Shown: positions 28,535 to 40,241, counted from the stretch's first letter. The stretch is DNA of 64,000 bases from Archegozetes longisetosus (GCA_018873245.2 JAEMBT020000008.1:15562090-15626089); one strand, 5' to 3'. A program made the numbers and translations. Notes: generated by a model not told the origin, from the sequence alone.

Positions 28535-30159
28535 CTACTGCTCGTAAGAGTCCAATTCCGCTAAATAATTAAGAATATCGATATGCGTTATAATTCCAGC
28601 AATTCTTTCCTTATTTTCTGATATCTTATCGAACACAACGACATAAGGATTTGTTCTTAGCAATTGACAAATTGCGCCTAATTTTCCATCTCTTTCTATT
28701 TTAGGATAATTCTTAATGGTTACTTCACTGACGGGACTTTCCATCATAACGGTGTCGCCCGACATCTTGGCCATTATATTTCCAACGGTTATCATTCCAA
28801 CTAATACATTGTTATCATGTTCTAAAATAGGCAGCTGATCGTAACCGTGTCTTCTCATTACTGAAATCGCTTCAAAACATTTAGTGTTTGGTGCAACACT
28901 TTCAACGGTCATTCCTTCAACTAAATTATTGATCGGTTCGTTCCAAAACCATGGCTTCTTACTTGTACTTTCCTTAGCACTTGTTCCAAAGTTTCTTTCA
29001 ATCATCCAATTGTCGTCCAAAAACTTCGTCATATAATTTCTAACTCCATCCGGAAGTATAACAACACATCGTTGGCCTTCTTCTAGATCCTTAGCGGCTT
29101 CTAAAGCGGCCACGACTGCACTTCCAGAAGATCCTCCACAAAGTAATCCTTCTTCAGCTATCAGCTTACGTGCCATTTCTAGCGACGACTTATCCTCAGA
29201 TTTATACCACTTGTCGACGACAGATCGATCCAAGACTGAAGGAATAAAATCATAGCCAATGCCTTCCACTTCATAGAAAGTAGTGTCCGATTCATTGAGA
29301 GCTTCTGGTTGTGCAAGTATTGAGCCATAAGGATCAACACCTACTACTTGACAATTAGGTAACACTTCTTTGAACTTGCGTCCAATACCAGTGATTGTAC
29401 CGCCAGTTCCGGCGCCGACAACGATCATATCGACCTTGCTATCAGTTTGTTCTAGTACTTCTTCTGCAGTGTTGTCGTAATGCGCCAAAGGATTTGCAAC
29501 ATTTCGGTATTGATCCAAAATAATAGAGTTCTTAATCTGTTGGCAAAGCTTTTGAGCCACTCGTATGTGACTATTGGGCGAATCATAACTGGCAGAAGTT
29601 GGCGTTCGTATGATTTGTGCACCCAATGCGTGCAATACGTTCACCTTTTCATTGGACATCTTCTCTGGCATAACGATTATACACTTATAGCCCTTGACAG
29701 CTGAGGCCAGAGCCAGACCTATGCCTGTGTTACCACTCGTCGGCTCTAAAGAATGAATGAAATGCCTTTTAAACTAAATTGAAACCATATGAGCCGAAGG
29801 CTACTATTCTTACCGATTATAGTCCAGCCCTCGCTTATAAGTCCATCACGTTCTGCGTCTTCAATCATTTTCAGACCAATCCTGTCTTTAACACTTCCGC
29901 CGGCGTTGAAAAACTCACATTTTGCTAACATTTCACATTTGATTCCGTATTGTTTTGGAATCTTATTCAGTCTGACGAGTGGTGTATTTCCGATCTGTTC
30001 CAATATATTCGACAATATTTTGGGCTTTTCTCGTTTGGTATCATGAAAATGTGGATCTTTGGCGTCGCGCACTTCTTTGCTATCATTTAAACTCCATTTA
30101 CACTTCGGTGGAAGGTCTGGAGCAATGTAAATGTCGTTTAATCTCAAATTGTCGCTCAT
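28535..30159 (-). CDS. CBS: Cystathionine beta-synthase
   Basis: PLP enzyme of transsulfuration, condensing serine and homocysteine to cystathionine in the cytosol. Two exons, 30159-29814 and 29745-28535, join across a 68 bp GT-AG intron within the codon before PTSGNTG, giving 518 residues (human 551). The N-terminus keeps a candidate haem-ligand pair, C20 and H37 or H39. The catalytic core has NAGGSVKDR with PLP lysine K91, the SGNTG substrate loop, and the GTGGT phosphate-binding loop. The C-terminal part (about residues 395-515) has the regulatory Bateman pair, with [10 protein letters not shown] in the first CBS motif and [13 protein letters not shown] in the second. Every hallmark residue I could check is present, so it should be active. 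It faces the H2B gene head to head across 1.7 kb. Start: first ATG, with the next upstream bases in clear non-coding AT-rich sequence. Confidence 0.97.
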
Positions 30160-31332
30160 TTTATCGATTTATTTGTTTGTTTAGAACTAGTAATAGTTTG
30201 GGACAAAATTAATATTAAGTTATAGTTAAATGAGTTGTAGATTAACTTGAATAACTTTTGTGCACAAATCACACAGTTGTGAAACGTTTGTAGAAGAGAG
30301 CGCACTTTATTTCTGTATCTAAGCGTTCAATAGTTTGTTACAGGATGTCAATCAATAAAAGTGTGTGTGCATTACGTCTATTACGGCCTCAATTTGTTTA
30401 CGAATTTCACGCTACATTTCATTCATTCATTTTCTTTGCATAGCCTTTAAGTAGAAACAAAGTCTATTTTTTTCTCTAAGTAAAACTTTCCCAATCAAGT
30501 CATTTATTTTCGAAAGTCTATAATCAAACAATTGTTTTATTTCTATTTTAAAATCATTTCAATAGACTTATTGGTAATTCAAGTGAACTGAAACCAACTT
30601 ATTTAAAATTGTAATCATTGCAGTTCATCAGACATTCATTTGATTTGCGTAAATAGAGTATTAGTTTTTAAAATTTAGGTAAAAATGACTTAAGAAAATA
30701 AGGCTTTTAAGGAAACAAAATGAAATTATGGTATAATATAAATGTTCTTAAATCTAAATATTTATCTTGACGAAATGGTTAGAGTGCACTGTCTCCTGTC
30801 CAAGGATTGCTATTTATCTCAATCTAATGAGTTTATGATAAGAGTCATGACGTGGAGGTCAAGCTGTCTGTTTAACTGAACAACTCAAAGGATTCCCTTT
30901 TTCTGCACTTTCCCAAACTAACAGATAATAAATATTAAATGAACTCTTTTAACGATCTAACATCTAGGATAATGTTAATTATTTTATTACTGTATAATAA
31001 TTACTTAGAGATTTTCGAAATTGCTGTAAGCGTAGTCAATTTTGTACTTTTTTAGTTTTTTGTTTAAGAAAAATTTGTAGATTCAATATTTGCTCCAATA
31101 ACGCTTAATTAAAGTCATAGTTCGTATGCAGTTTTGTCACTAATTGTTCCACTTTACTCAACGTTATAGTCGCTGTCAAACAATATGCATTTAACCTATG
31201 ATTTTTCAATAATTTATGTGTATTAAAGTTTGAAACAACATGTAGTTTGAAGTTCATGCGTTGTTACTAATCGGATATTTGATTTAATAGTTCAATAAGA
31301 TCTTAACTATATGGTGATAAGTATTTTCAAAT

Positions 31333-31423
31333 TTTGGCGCTTTTTCAATTGGCTCGCTCTTAACTTTGATTGGCTAACAATTTCACTCAGATCTTGTTTT
31401 CTATTGGCTAGGAAAAGCGGGAA
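31333..31423. promoter_or_regulatory. CCAAT/E2F-like site cluster
   Basis: Three ATTGGCT motifs (inverted CCAAT boxes) begin at 31348, 31369 and 31403. They are bracketed by TTTGGCGC at 31333-31340 and GCGGGAA at 31417-31423, both close to the E2F consensus. This mix is typical of S-phase promoters. It lies about 300-400 bases upstream of the H2B TATA box. Binding is inferred from motif match only. Confidence 0.55.
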
Positions 31424-31688
31424 CTTCTGAATCAAGTTTTCCCTAAAAAGCAAGTGTAAAGAAGCAACGTAAAAACTACTTTATGTCATAATAGTTACTC
31501 ACAAGGTTAAAAATAATAAAATCTCAAAAATATATAGGAAAATGAAACAAGAGTTCAATTGTTAGTTATTGATTTACGGGTTGATAAGTTTTAAAACTGA
31601 AATAATTACCATATTAAAACAGAAATATATGGAGCCTAAGACGTAATAAGTGGATGTTTTGGTACACCTGTTGTACGTCTATTCACTG

Positions 31689-31720
31689 ATTGGTCAGTCG
31701 TTATTCTATTGAATATATAA
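31689..31720 (+). promoter_or_regulatory. H2B core promoter (CCAAT and TATA)
   Basis: An inverted CCAAT box (ATTGG, 31689-31693) is followed by a TATA box (TATATAA, 31714-31720) 130 bases before the H2B start codon. Transcription would start near 31745, leaving a leader of roughly 100 bases. Confidence 0.7.
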
Positions 31721-31849
31721 AACAGTTGAGTTTTCATTTTTCGTCATATATTGAGTGACAAAACCAGTTATTTATTAGTCTAAGTAATTTAATAGTATTG
31801 CAATTTATTTAATTTAAGTCTAAGTTTAACTATCACTTGATTGAAAAGA

Positions 31850-32292
<443 letters not shown>

Positions 32293-32544
32293 TCCACACT
32301 AATTATCACATTCTTACTATCAATTGTCGATTTTGTCTTTCTGTTAAATCCTCATTCGATATAATTTTGGTTGCTATTCATTGTATTCCTCAATCTACCG
32401 ATTCAGACTGTATTCAAAATTTTGATCAATTGAGTGATATTTAATTTTATTTGTTCTTGTATTCAGTTTTATAATTCCTATTCTGACTTAATATTAAAAA
32501 TCGAATGTAATTAAAGTGCACTTCATTTTTATTCTTATAGACTC

Positions 32545-32550
32545 AATAAA
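32545..32550 (+). terminator. H2B polyadenylation signal
   Basis: AATAAA 253 bases after the H2B stop codon. No conserved histone stem-loop was seen between them. Confidence 0.6.
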
Positions 32551-32745
32551 ATTGTTTAGATTTTCAGGATTTCTCTTCATTGAACCAATTATTTCATTTT
32601 GAAGCTTTAATTTTCGTACAGATCATTAACTGAAAGCGTATTAAACTTAATACTAAAACAATTAGTGCGTAGACTATTGTTTTTAGTGATTAAAGGGCAG
32701 ATCAGGTGAAACTATTAACAGGCAGTCATAAGATTAGTTTAGTTT

Positions 32746-32840
32746 TATCAGCTTTATCGAAGATATGGGTCTTTTAGGAAATGTTTCATGACATGATACT
32801 GTATATGATGATTTCAAGTTTACAATAGTTACAAATATGA
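32746..32840. repeat. Dispersed repeat, copy 1
   Basis: About 95 bases that recur in the same orientation at 36280-36369 with a few substitutions and small gaps. Both copies contain atcagctttatcgaagat, gggtctttta and tgatgatttcaagtttacaa. No terminal inverted repeat is evident. Confidence 0.85.
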
Positions 32841-34001
32841 TGACTAAGACATTGCATCTTACGTAAATACATGTTTTTGCCGGTGGCTCATATTTACTCG
32901 AAACTCTTTAGGTCAATATTAGATATAAGGACTCATTTTGGGCAAATTTTATAAATACATTTAAATAAATATCTGAAGAGCTAGTAAGTATTTCTCCAAA
33001 TTTTACTCTTAATTAGAGATATCTAGGAGAAAATTCTCAGAATGGTTTTAAACAAATTCAAATGTTTTGAATAAAAACACTGAATTTGCCAAAATTAGTA
33101 CAATTTATGAATAGTACAAATGGATCCAAAGTTGAACACAATCTCGATTTATCTGCTGAAGAATGGCATTAGTCCAAATTTACACCAATAACTGGTTGCG
33201 AAGTTGAAAGTTCTTCCAAATACAAAAATATTGTTTGTGACAGTGGTTGTCATTTATTGAAAATAATCTTAAATATTATTTTATAGTCATTTGTAGGTCT
33301 CAGTTCTTAAACAAAAATTGAGAGAATTACGAAATAATAAATAAATATTAACTAAATATTTGAAGGTTTTAACTAAATATTATATTCAATGTAAGAGCAG
33401 TTACTAATCAGTATGATGCAATGCCTTAGTGATAATGTTGTTGGCGTTCAAAACAATTAACGAACTAATTAAGAACGAATAATTCTAATATTGAAAGTGT
33501 TGGCAACGAATGAAAGAAGAATCTCATTAACATTTTTCAACTCCAAAATTAAAAATGGACTGTGAAAAATGTATTGCAAGTCTAATAAATTGTAAATGAA
33601 CCACTTTTGTGATCGGTACTCAAAATGTGTCATTTCTTGGGCCATAACTAACAAAATTGACTATACTTGAAGTGAGTTTTAGGAATTAGATACATTACTA
33701 CCACTCCTGATAGCCTTCTCTCAAAACACATCAAAATCTACTGCGTTATTTTTTAAGACTTAGTCCATTTTAAGCTTATTGAAAGCGTAAGTGTATCCAT
33801 AAACAACGTAAAAAGTTTATCTAATTCAATTTGTTAGTTCATTATATTTGTAAACTCTGCTTACAATTAAAGCCGACATTCATCGTAGTTTTGGTACTAA
33901 TTAATTATTAAACTATAAAAATTGTACTTTTCCAGTCAATTTCATAAAAATAACCGTATTTAATAAAATAAAAATCTAAATTTTATAAATATATGAAATG
34001 C

Positions 34002-34736
34002 TTAAACTTCTTCTGTGATAACATTTTGATATTTAACTTGTCCTGTAAATGAATGTGTTTGCAATAATTTTTTGGTCACAAAGTCCATAATACAACTGCA
34101 AAGTAATGGATATGAAGTCAAGGCTAAAACATAAATCCAAAAAGGAACTGGTCTTGTATTGAACGGATAGATCCAAAAACCATGTCTGAGAGCATCGCGT
34201 AAGTGGTGTGTAAGACTTGCCGTCAGGAAAATCCAACTGAAGGTGTAAAACATCCAGTTACGAGATAATAGACCAATTATTAAAATTATTAATGAAATCA
34301 ATAAAGTAAGTGAAGTGTTATGAAGAAATGGACGGCTTTCTAATTGATAGATCAGCTAAACATTCAAATTAAGTTCAATTATCAAACACTTAGTCATCAA
34401 AAATTAGATTATTTTCAAAAGTTATTTTACGCAAACCTTCAGATGAAAACTTTGGGCAGCGATCACATGATCCAAATCAATTGCAGAGGCAGTTACTCCA
34501 CAAACGATTGATTGCAATAATACACTATATTCAGCAATTGATTCGCCCGAACAAATACATATCATGAGCCAACTTATGGCACCGATTATACCATGGATTT
34601 GGTTATCACAAAATGCTATTAAATAGTTATTAAACAACGATCTCTTAATTTGTAAGAATTGGTCACCGATTACACTAATAGTTATTAGGATTAGAGATAA
34701 AGTCAAATATGACACATAATTGAAATATCGATACAT
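34002..34736 (-). CDS. TMEM267: TMEM267 family membrane protein
   Basis: Multi-pass membrane protein of unknown biochemical role, conserved across animals. Two exons, 34736-34437 and 34355-34002, join in phase 0 across an 81 bp intron and give 217 residues (human 215). Family signatures are present: a D-N-x-I-H-x-I-I-G segment in the first half, IDLDHV with its HxxxA continuation (about residues 88-95), SRPFLHN at the start of exon 2, and HHLRDALRHGFW followed by PVPFWIYV near the C-terminus. Four or more hydrophobic segments are visible. The acceptor was chosen because it restores the conserved SRPFLH context in frame; a nearer AG gives the wrong phase. It lies head to head with NOL9 across 1.8 kb. 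Confidence 0.92.
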
Positions 34737-35697
34737 TTTCGGTCTATTGATGTCATCTCTAATTTACATAGAATATGACACTCACATACACTTTCAATTA
34801 TTAGTTTTAATATTATTTAATACGATATCAATATGAGTTTGCTATCGCATGAGCTACCATTCATTAGTAAAGTTACAAAAAAGGCTTAACTGTTTGCAAA
34901 GTCGCGCTCAATACTCGTTATAAATGGATGCAATCATAAGTTAAGTCAAGATATTGTTAAGTCTTTTGAGCGTAGATAAGAACGTCAGACTTTATGAGAC
35001 GTTGACTTGTATTTAATATTATTATTGCATCATTTTAAAGAGCAATCACGTGTCTACTCATATAGATATTAACATGTGAAGTATTAAATGGACCAAAATT
35101 ATAGAAAAAAATAGCGCCACTCAGCAATTATTGCTGGCATAAAAGTCAGAAATATCAAATTTTAAAGCCAAAACTTAATCAATAGAAGACAACGAATAAA
35201 TTGTGGGTCATTAATGAATGATTAGTCGTTTTTTTAATATAGTTAAAACTAAGGATGTCAATAGATATTTGTTCATTGTATGCTAACATAGATAAGTGTT
35301 GGCTACAATTGCTGAGCAGCGCCACTGTTTTGTACTGTTTTGATTAAGTTCAATATAATATTTGTGAATGAATTGGCTTTACACTTGAAACATGACAATT
35401 TCAATTTGGCACTTGAATACTTTTTTTTGAAGAGCCTTAGGTTTAAGACTAAAACACTAAAGGCATACATAAAGACATATACACATATAGGTTTTGATTT
35501 CATGTAATTATTCAACTCTTAATAAATGGCAAAATAATATAGAGATAAGTAGTTCATAAGTCTAATCGCGAAAAGTACAGCTAAACCTCTTTGTCTTCTT
35601 CAGCCAGGTTGGTGATAGTGAACACATAGTGCGTTCGACTGTTGTGAACACCATTTTTGCTTTTATTCATTCTTATCTTAAGGTGCATTTACACGAG

Positions 35698-35760
35698 GCG
35701 ATATCCATCGCACATTGCATGCGATATTCGTCACTGCAATTTATTGTCGATGGACATCGC
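35698..35760. repeat. Imperfect inverted repeat (hairpin)
   Basis: Arms gcgatatccatcgca (35698-35712) and tgtcgatggacatcgc (35745-35760) are near-perfect reverse complements around a 32-base loop. The loop itself contains attgca and tgcaat as a nested pair. A TTAA lies just upstream, at the start of aggtgcatttacacgagg. Confidence 0.8.
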
Positions 35761-36279
35761 ATTCGCGTGGGCGTTGCTACTGTTTCCAAAATTGCAGCAA
35801 TTTCGTATATGATTGGATGTTAAAATTACGTTTAATTTTGAGAGCACTCACTGAGTGCGTTCAATGCTGTGATGTTATTGTAGACACATTCATTTTATCG
35901 TCTAAATTTACTTCAATTCTTATCTTAGATTTATGTTTAATAAAAGTTCAAATTGGGTCTTTTCTAATATTGAACTTTATTGATAAAACTTTTCTTTAGA
36001 AAGTATGAGTAACAAAGTTTTGATGTTCGATTGGGTTCGGTTTTAAAATGTCCACCCTGTAATTCTATACTTGTCAAAGTTTGGGCAGATCTATTATGTA
36101 GAAATATTAATCAGACCATATATTACTGTATTGAATTTCAAAATTGAGATTCTGTTTGCGTATTCTTAGTTGGAATGATTAGGTAAATCTTTGAGAAAAT
36201 TTTGGCGAACGTAGCTTCAAATTTTTATTGTGGTATATTATTGCTTTCTTAGCTTCTTGGCAAATGAAAAGCCAGCTAT

Positions 36280-36369
36280 TATCAGCTTTATCGAAGATGT
36301 GGGTCTTTTAGAAAAGGTTTTATGGCTTGATATATGATGATTTCAAGTTTACAATAGTTACAAGTATGA
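36280..36369. repeat. Dispersed repeat, copy 2
   Basis: Second copy of the element at 32746-32840, same orientation, 3.5 kb away and slightly shorter. TMEM267 lies between the two copies. Confidence 0.85.
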
Positions 36370-36543
36370 GTACGCATTTACTTCTCTTTAAAACGACTCA
36401 CTTTTGTTACAGTGGGAGGAGTTTTAGGGTCAACGCAACACGTTAAGTAATTAAGTTATTAAAATAGATTTAATTATTAATTAATTAAAGTATTTATTAA
36501 CTATATTTCAAATTTGTTCAGTAAATCAGTTGTTCATTAATTG

Positions 36544-38459
36544 ATGTCTTGTTTGAAATACAAACTGAACTCATTAAAGGCTCACAAATATTCTTCTCTT
36601 TGGTTCGCATTAAAGACAGCGCAAAACACACATGTCTTCAGGAATCAAGTGAACCATCAGTTAATCAATAATAACGACGATTGCGTCGAAATGATTGATT
36701 CAAATTCTGGATATATATGTGTTGATGACAACGAATCCATTGCACATAACTCTGTTGACTTAAGAAATGATAATTCAGTCAATGATGTGGTGACTGATCA
36801 GAGACTGAATGCAATTAATGTCATTGAAATTGACAGTAAAAGGTCTATAGTTTTGATTAACAAAAAGAACTCCAATTATGAGCTGACGTACGGTTGTGTT
36901 CGTATGACTTTAATGACCGATAATTTTCATATAAGTCTTAATGGCTTTACTTTATTACCGAATAAAAGCATTGAATTAATGGCTGTCTTCGGTTATAAAA
37001 TATTAGTTGAATGTCGAGCCAATGAATCCAATGATAATCAAGATATTAATGAAGTTAAGCATAAACTTCAACGTTTGCTATTAGAATCGAAACAAATTGA
37101 ATTAATATCGAGTCAAATAGAAGCCAATAAGTCATGCGTTCTTTTAATTGAAAAGTTATGTTTGTCTTCATTATTATATCTCGAAAATATTGCAAACTTT
37201 AAGCCTCTAAATATCAAATCAGAATCTGTTTGGTTCGAATTGCAAAATACTGGAAGTTATTGCTTTTTGAAGACTGACACTTGGGACACACTCTTCACTG
37301 AACTCAATTTAACTCAAAATGATGTTATTTTGGTTTGTGGCGGAAAAGATGTTGGAAAATCAAGTCTTATTCGTTATCTAGTCAACAAATATTTGAGTAA
37401 AGACTTAACTAACAGTGCTGATAATCGAATACTTTACTTAGATTGCGATCCTGGGCAGACTGAGTTCAGTAATTCTGGACAATTGAGTCTAACCATTATT
37501 GATAGACCACTTTTAACCTCGGATTCCACAAATGTTATCAATTTTAAGCCACTAATTTCCTCTTCAATCGGTGCCACAACTGCCAACAAAAATCCCAGGC
37601 TTTACATCTCAAGCATCTATTACTTAGTGAACTATATTTCTGGCAACTTGCAATCCAAAGGGCCGCTTTTTATCAATACCATGGGTTGGACTCAAGAACT
37701 TGGTTTAGCACTTCTGATAGATATAATAAAAATAGTGTTTCCGACTCATATCATTCAAATAGATTCAGTCACTGATCACAAGAAAAATTTTACAGTAGAT
37801 TTGACATCAAAATCTGTGATGAAATATCAAGGCTTCCAATTCGGACCATTCGGTGGAGACGAAGCTCTAGACTACAAGCTAACTATAATTGACTCACATG
37901 TCGTCAGAAGTGACTCAACTCAAGCCAAAACAAATCGAGTTCTCAAGCAATTAGCATATATTTCCCGGATGCCAGAAATTATTTTTAGGCCAATTTTTGC
38001 AATCACTCCATTCAAGTAATGTTCAATTTGTTGATAATTATTTAACATCTTTTCTAGTTTATTTATGATCTATCTTTCAGGATAAATTGGTCTCAAGTTT
38101 ATCTCCATATAGTCAGTGATTCTTCAATCGCTAGTGAGTTGGTAATAGATATTTTGAATTGCTCTTGGGTCCAGTTATGCAAAATTGATGACAACGAATC
38201 CTTAAACTTTAAAGAATATGATGGGATTCGAGTTATCGACTCAATATTTGGTAACAAATGTTTTGGTTGTGGTATTATTAGAGGATTAGATGTCAGAGAA
38301 AAGTGTTTCTATTTGATAAGTCCAGAAAGTTTAGAAACAGTAAATTCGATCAATTGCATTGTGAGACCTTCTGGTGTACCCCTTCCTGAAAGCATCGTTT
38401 TAGATCAGTTGAAATATTCGTGTACATCAAACTTGCCTTATGTTTATAACAAGCCATGA
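36544..38459 (+). CDS. NOL9: Polynucleotide 5'-hydroxyl-kinase NOL9/GRC3
   Basis: Nucleolar ATP-dependent RNA 5'-kinase of the Clp1/Grc3 family, which with LAS1L processes ITS2 during large-subunit rRNA maturation. Exons 36544-38015 and 38081-38459 join in phase 2 across a 65 bp intron, giving 616 residues (human 702). The P-loop GGKDVGKS sits at residues 266-273 and a DCDPGQTEF motif at 300-308. SSIGATTANKNPRLY and the PLFINTMGW segment follow, as expected for the family. The C-terminal domain continues through the second exon. The N-terminal 90 residues are family-variable. An in-frame TAA sits just ahead of a TTG, which makes the ATG at 36544 the natural start. Confidence 0.95.
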
Positions 38460-38879
38460 CTCGACTCAAAACTCACTGTTTGGACTCAACTGCAAGTCTT
38501 GAATTGCATTCCTTAAATAGAATCTGTTAAAGTTTGCGGAAAAGTTAAGTTTCAAATAAACTCTGTTATTAAACCAATTTATACTTTCATTGTTCAAAGT
38601 TTCACAAGTTTCTCATTTATGTTTAAAAACATTTATTTACCTTTTTGACGACGATATTAAAAGATTTTGAAAATTCTGGCAAATCAAATATCTTGACTTC
38701 AAGTTAGTTTGATGAACTTATAATAAGTAGTTTCTTTACATATGAAATGGTTTATAACAATAACTTTCAAATAGTTTTAGAAATTTGCAACGTTTGTTAG
38801 GCCTAATTATGTATAAGTTAAAAATCTAAAGCTCGCAAAATTGAATATAAATTGTAAGTTGGAATAATTGGCCCAAAGA
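38460..38879. other. Short intergenic region after NOL9
   Basis: 420 bases of AT-rich DNA holding the NOL9 polyadenylation signal and presumably the promoter of the small membrane-protein gene. No clear TATA box. Confidence 0.6.
38555..38560 (+). terminator. NOL9 polyadenylation signal
   Basis: AATAAA 96 bases after the NOL9 stop codon. Confidence 0.6.
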
Positions 38880-39386
38880 ATGGCACGATTATATGATCCA
38901 TTATATCCACTCTATGTTAATTATCGTGTCTCTCAACCGATTTGGGAATTGCATGAGATCTACATTTGGCAAATCTTATTCACGAGATTGGGAAAAACAA
39001 GAGTGTTCTTGAGTTTACAGATTAGACATGAAATGGTATCAATAATTTAGTGTTAATAGTTTAGACTTGATTTACTTATTAAGCTTATTTACCTATTTCT
39101 ACAGAATCTTCGTAAAAGTACAGCTCTTGTTTTTTTGGTGATAGTTTTTTTAATTTCTTTCTTGATTTTACAATTATTGAAATGGAGAGAATCGCAAAGA
39201 ATTAGTGCCAACAATAGGACTCAAACTAATAGTATGGATCATGAGAGAGCCAACAATGCAAATGATGCTAATGATTGTAGTAGTAATGGACGACAGCCAA
39301 TAAATGTGGATCAAAAAGAGAAGGAAAAACTGAAGCCAAAAGAGGGAAACCATTCAAAACAAACATCAGAGCGAGCAAACACTTAG
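38880..39386 (+). CDS. Small single-pass membrane protein, unknown
   Basis: Not recognised. Two exons, 38880-39035 and 39105-39386, join in phase 0 across a 69 bp GT-AG intron with a good polypyrimidine acceptor, giving 145 residues. Exon 1 encodes 52 residues rich in aromatic and basic residues (MARLYDPLYPLYVNY). Exon 2 opens with NLRKS and then one strongly hydrophobic helix (about residues 59-76). The remaining 65 residues are polar and low-complexity, with many N, K and E. A basic patch before the helix would favour a cytosolic N-terminus, leaving the tail outside or in a lumen. An AATAAA 39 bases past the stop supports a real transcript end. Whether exon 1 is translated is uncertain. Confidence 0.5.
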
Positions 39387-39926
39387 AACCCGAAAAAGTG
39401 ATTCATTAAAGTTGCTATTGATTAAATAAAAGCCAGTTCACTTAAAAGTAAAGTCATTGTAATTCTCAATAGCAAAACAAAATACTTGAACACATAGTTA
39501 AAATTTTTAAAACAGTTGTTTAATGTAAATCGTACTTTAATTCAATTACATATGAGATATAATTTTAATTTAGTGATAGATTGATTACTACCTGCAATAA
39601 AATGTAGCAAAAGTAACCTTAATAATGAGTTTAAACAGAAAATCGGATGATTTTGAAATTACAAATCGTTTGACAGCAACACAATTGGAATTAATGAAAA
39701 AGTAAATTAAACCCAATTTACAAAAGAGACAAAAATAGAAAGTCGAATGATAACTCAATTTAATGTACAAAACTAGAGAAAAAGATATTATGTTTGATAC
39801 TGTATTTAATAACCAGAAGAACTAATTTGGACAATTGACAAGATGGGATCTATTATTACGTACTTAGAAAATGACAAAACATTTGAATAGTTAATTAAAA
39901 TATTAGGTCTTAGAAGAAACAATTGA
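39387..39926. other. Intergenic: tail-to-tail spacer before SUMO
   Basis: 540 bases with the polyadenylation signal of the plus-strand membrane gene and probable 3' untranslated sequence of SUMO on the minus strand. A minus-strand ATTAAA lies at about 39805. Confidence 0.6.
39425..39430 (+). terminator. Polyadenylation signal of small membrane gene
   Basis: AATAAA 39 bases after the stop at 39386. Confidence 0.55.
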
Positions 39927-40241
39927 TTAAATGTAGGTCTTGTCCATATGTTTAATGTCATGACCACCAGACTGTTCCTGATATACTTCAATAACGTCGT
40001 CGTTCTCCATCTCGAGCAGTTTGGGAGTGTCCGTGTCATTGATTCGTCTGCCGTCAAACAAGAACCTCAAAGACCCGACTTGAACGCCGACTCGCTCGCT
40101 GTACGACTTCTTAAGTTTGCCAAATTGTGTCGTCATTTTCACGCGAAAGTGGATCTCATTCGAGTCTTGACCAACAACTTTCAATTTAATGTACTCCGAG
40201 TTTGAGTCTCCGGCCTCTTGTTTGCCTTCTTGTGACGACAT
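39927..40241 (-). CDS. SUMO: SUMO, small ubiquitin-like modifier
   Basis: Intronless 104-residue precursor of the SUMO modifier, conjugated to lysines through E1 SAE1/2, E2 UBC9 and PIAS-type E3s. The ubiquitin-like fold spans about residues 16-91 ([20 protein letters not shown], then [11 protein letters not shown]). Mature SUMO would end at the diglycine G92-G93 in VYQEQSGG, which is closer to vertebrate SUMO1 than SUMO2/3. No psi-K-x-E consensus is visible in the 15-residue N-terminal tail, which is likewise SUMO1-like and argues against efficient chain formation. The C-terminal propeptide removed by the SENP/Ulp protease is 11 residues, longer than usual. Start chosen as the first ATG; the frame extends eight codons further up without one. 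It faces the SUMO ligase gene head to head. Confidence 0.97.
   Translation of the reverse strand: MSSQEGKQEAGDSNSEYIKLKVVGQDSNEIHFRVKMTTQFGKLKKSYSERVGVQVGSLRFLFDGRRINDTDTPKLLEMENDDVIEVYQEQSGGHDIKHMDKTYI

Larger units (their letters stand above)
30160..31849. promoter_or_regulatory. CBS/H2B intergenic region
   Basis: A 1.7 kb divergent spacer without a coding exon. It contains a tRNA-like fragment (about 30766-30840), a cluster of inverted CCAAT boxes with two E2F-like sites (31333-31423), and the H2B core promoter (31689-31720). Confidence 0.6.
32293..34001. other. Intergenic: H2B 3' region to TMEM267
   Basis: Contains the H2B 3' untranslated region with its polyadenylation signal, and one copy of a dispersed repeat (32746-32840). 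Nothing coding is recognised. TMEM267 probably ends near the minus-strand ATTAAA at about 33957. Confidence 0.6.
34737..36543. other. TMEM267/NOL9 intergenic region
   Basis: Divergent 1.8 kb spacer. It holds a hairpin-rich, less AT-rich element at about 35680-35803 and the second copy of the dispersed repeat at 36280-36369. No coding exon is recognised. Confidence 0.6.

Noticed and set aside
35629..35999. Overlapping plus-strand open frames near the hairpin element
   Set aside because: They cross inverted repeats and lack homology, so are more likely chance frames in a mobile-element remnant.
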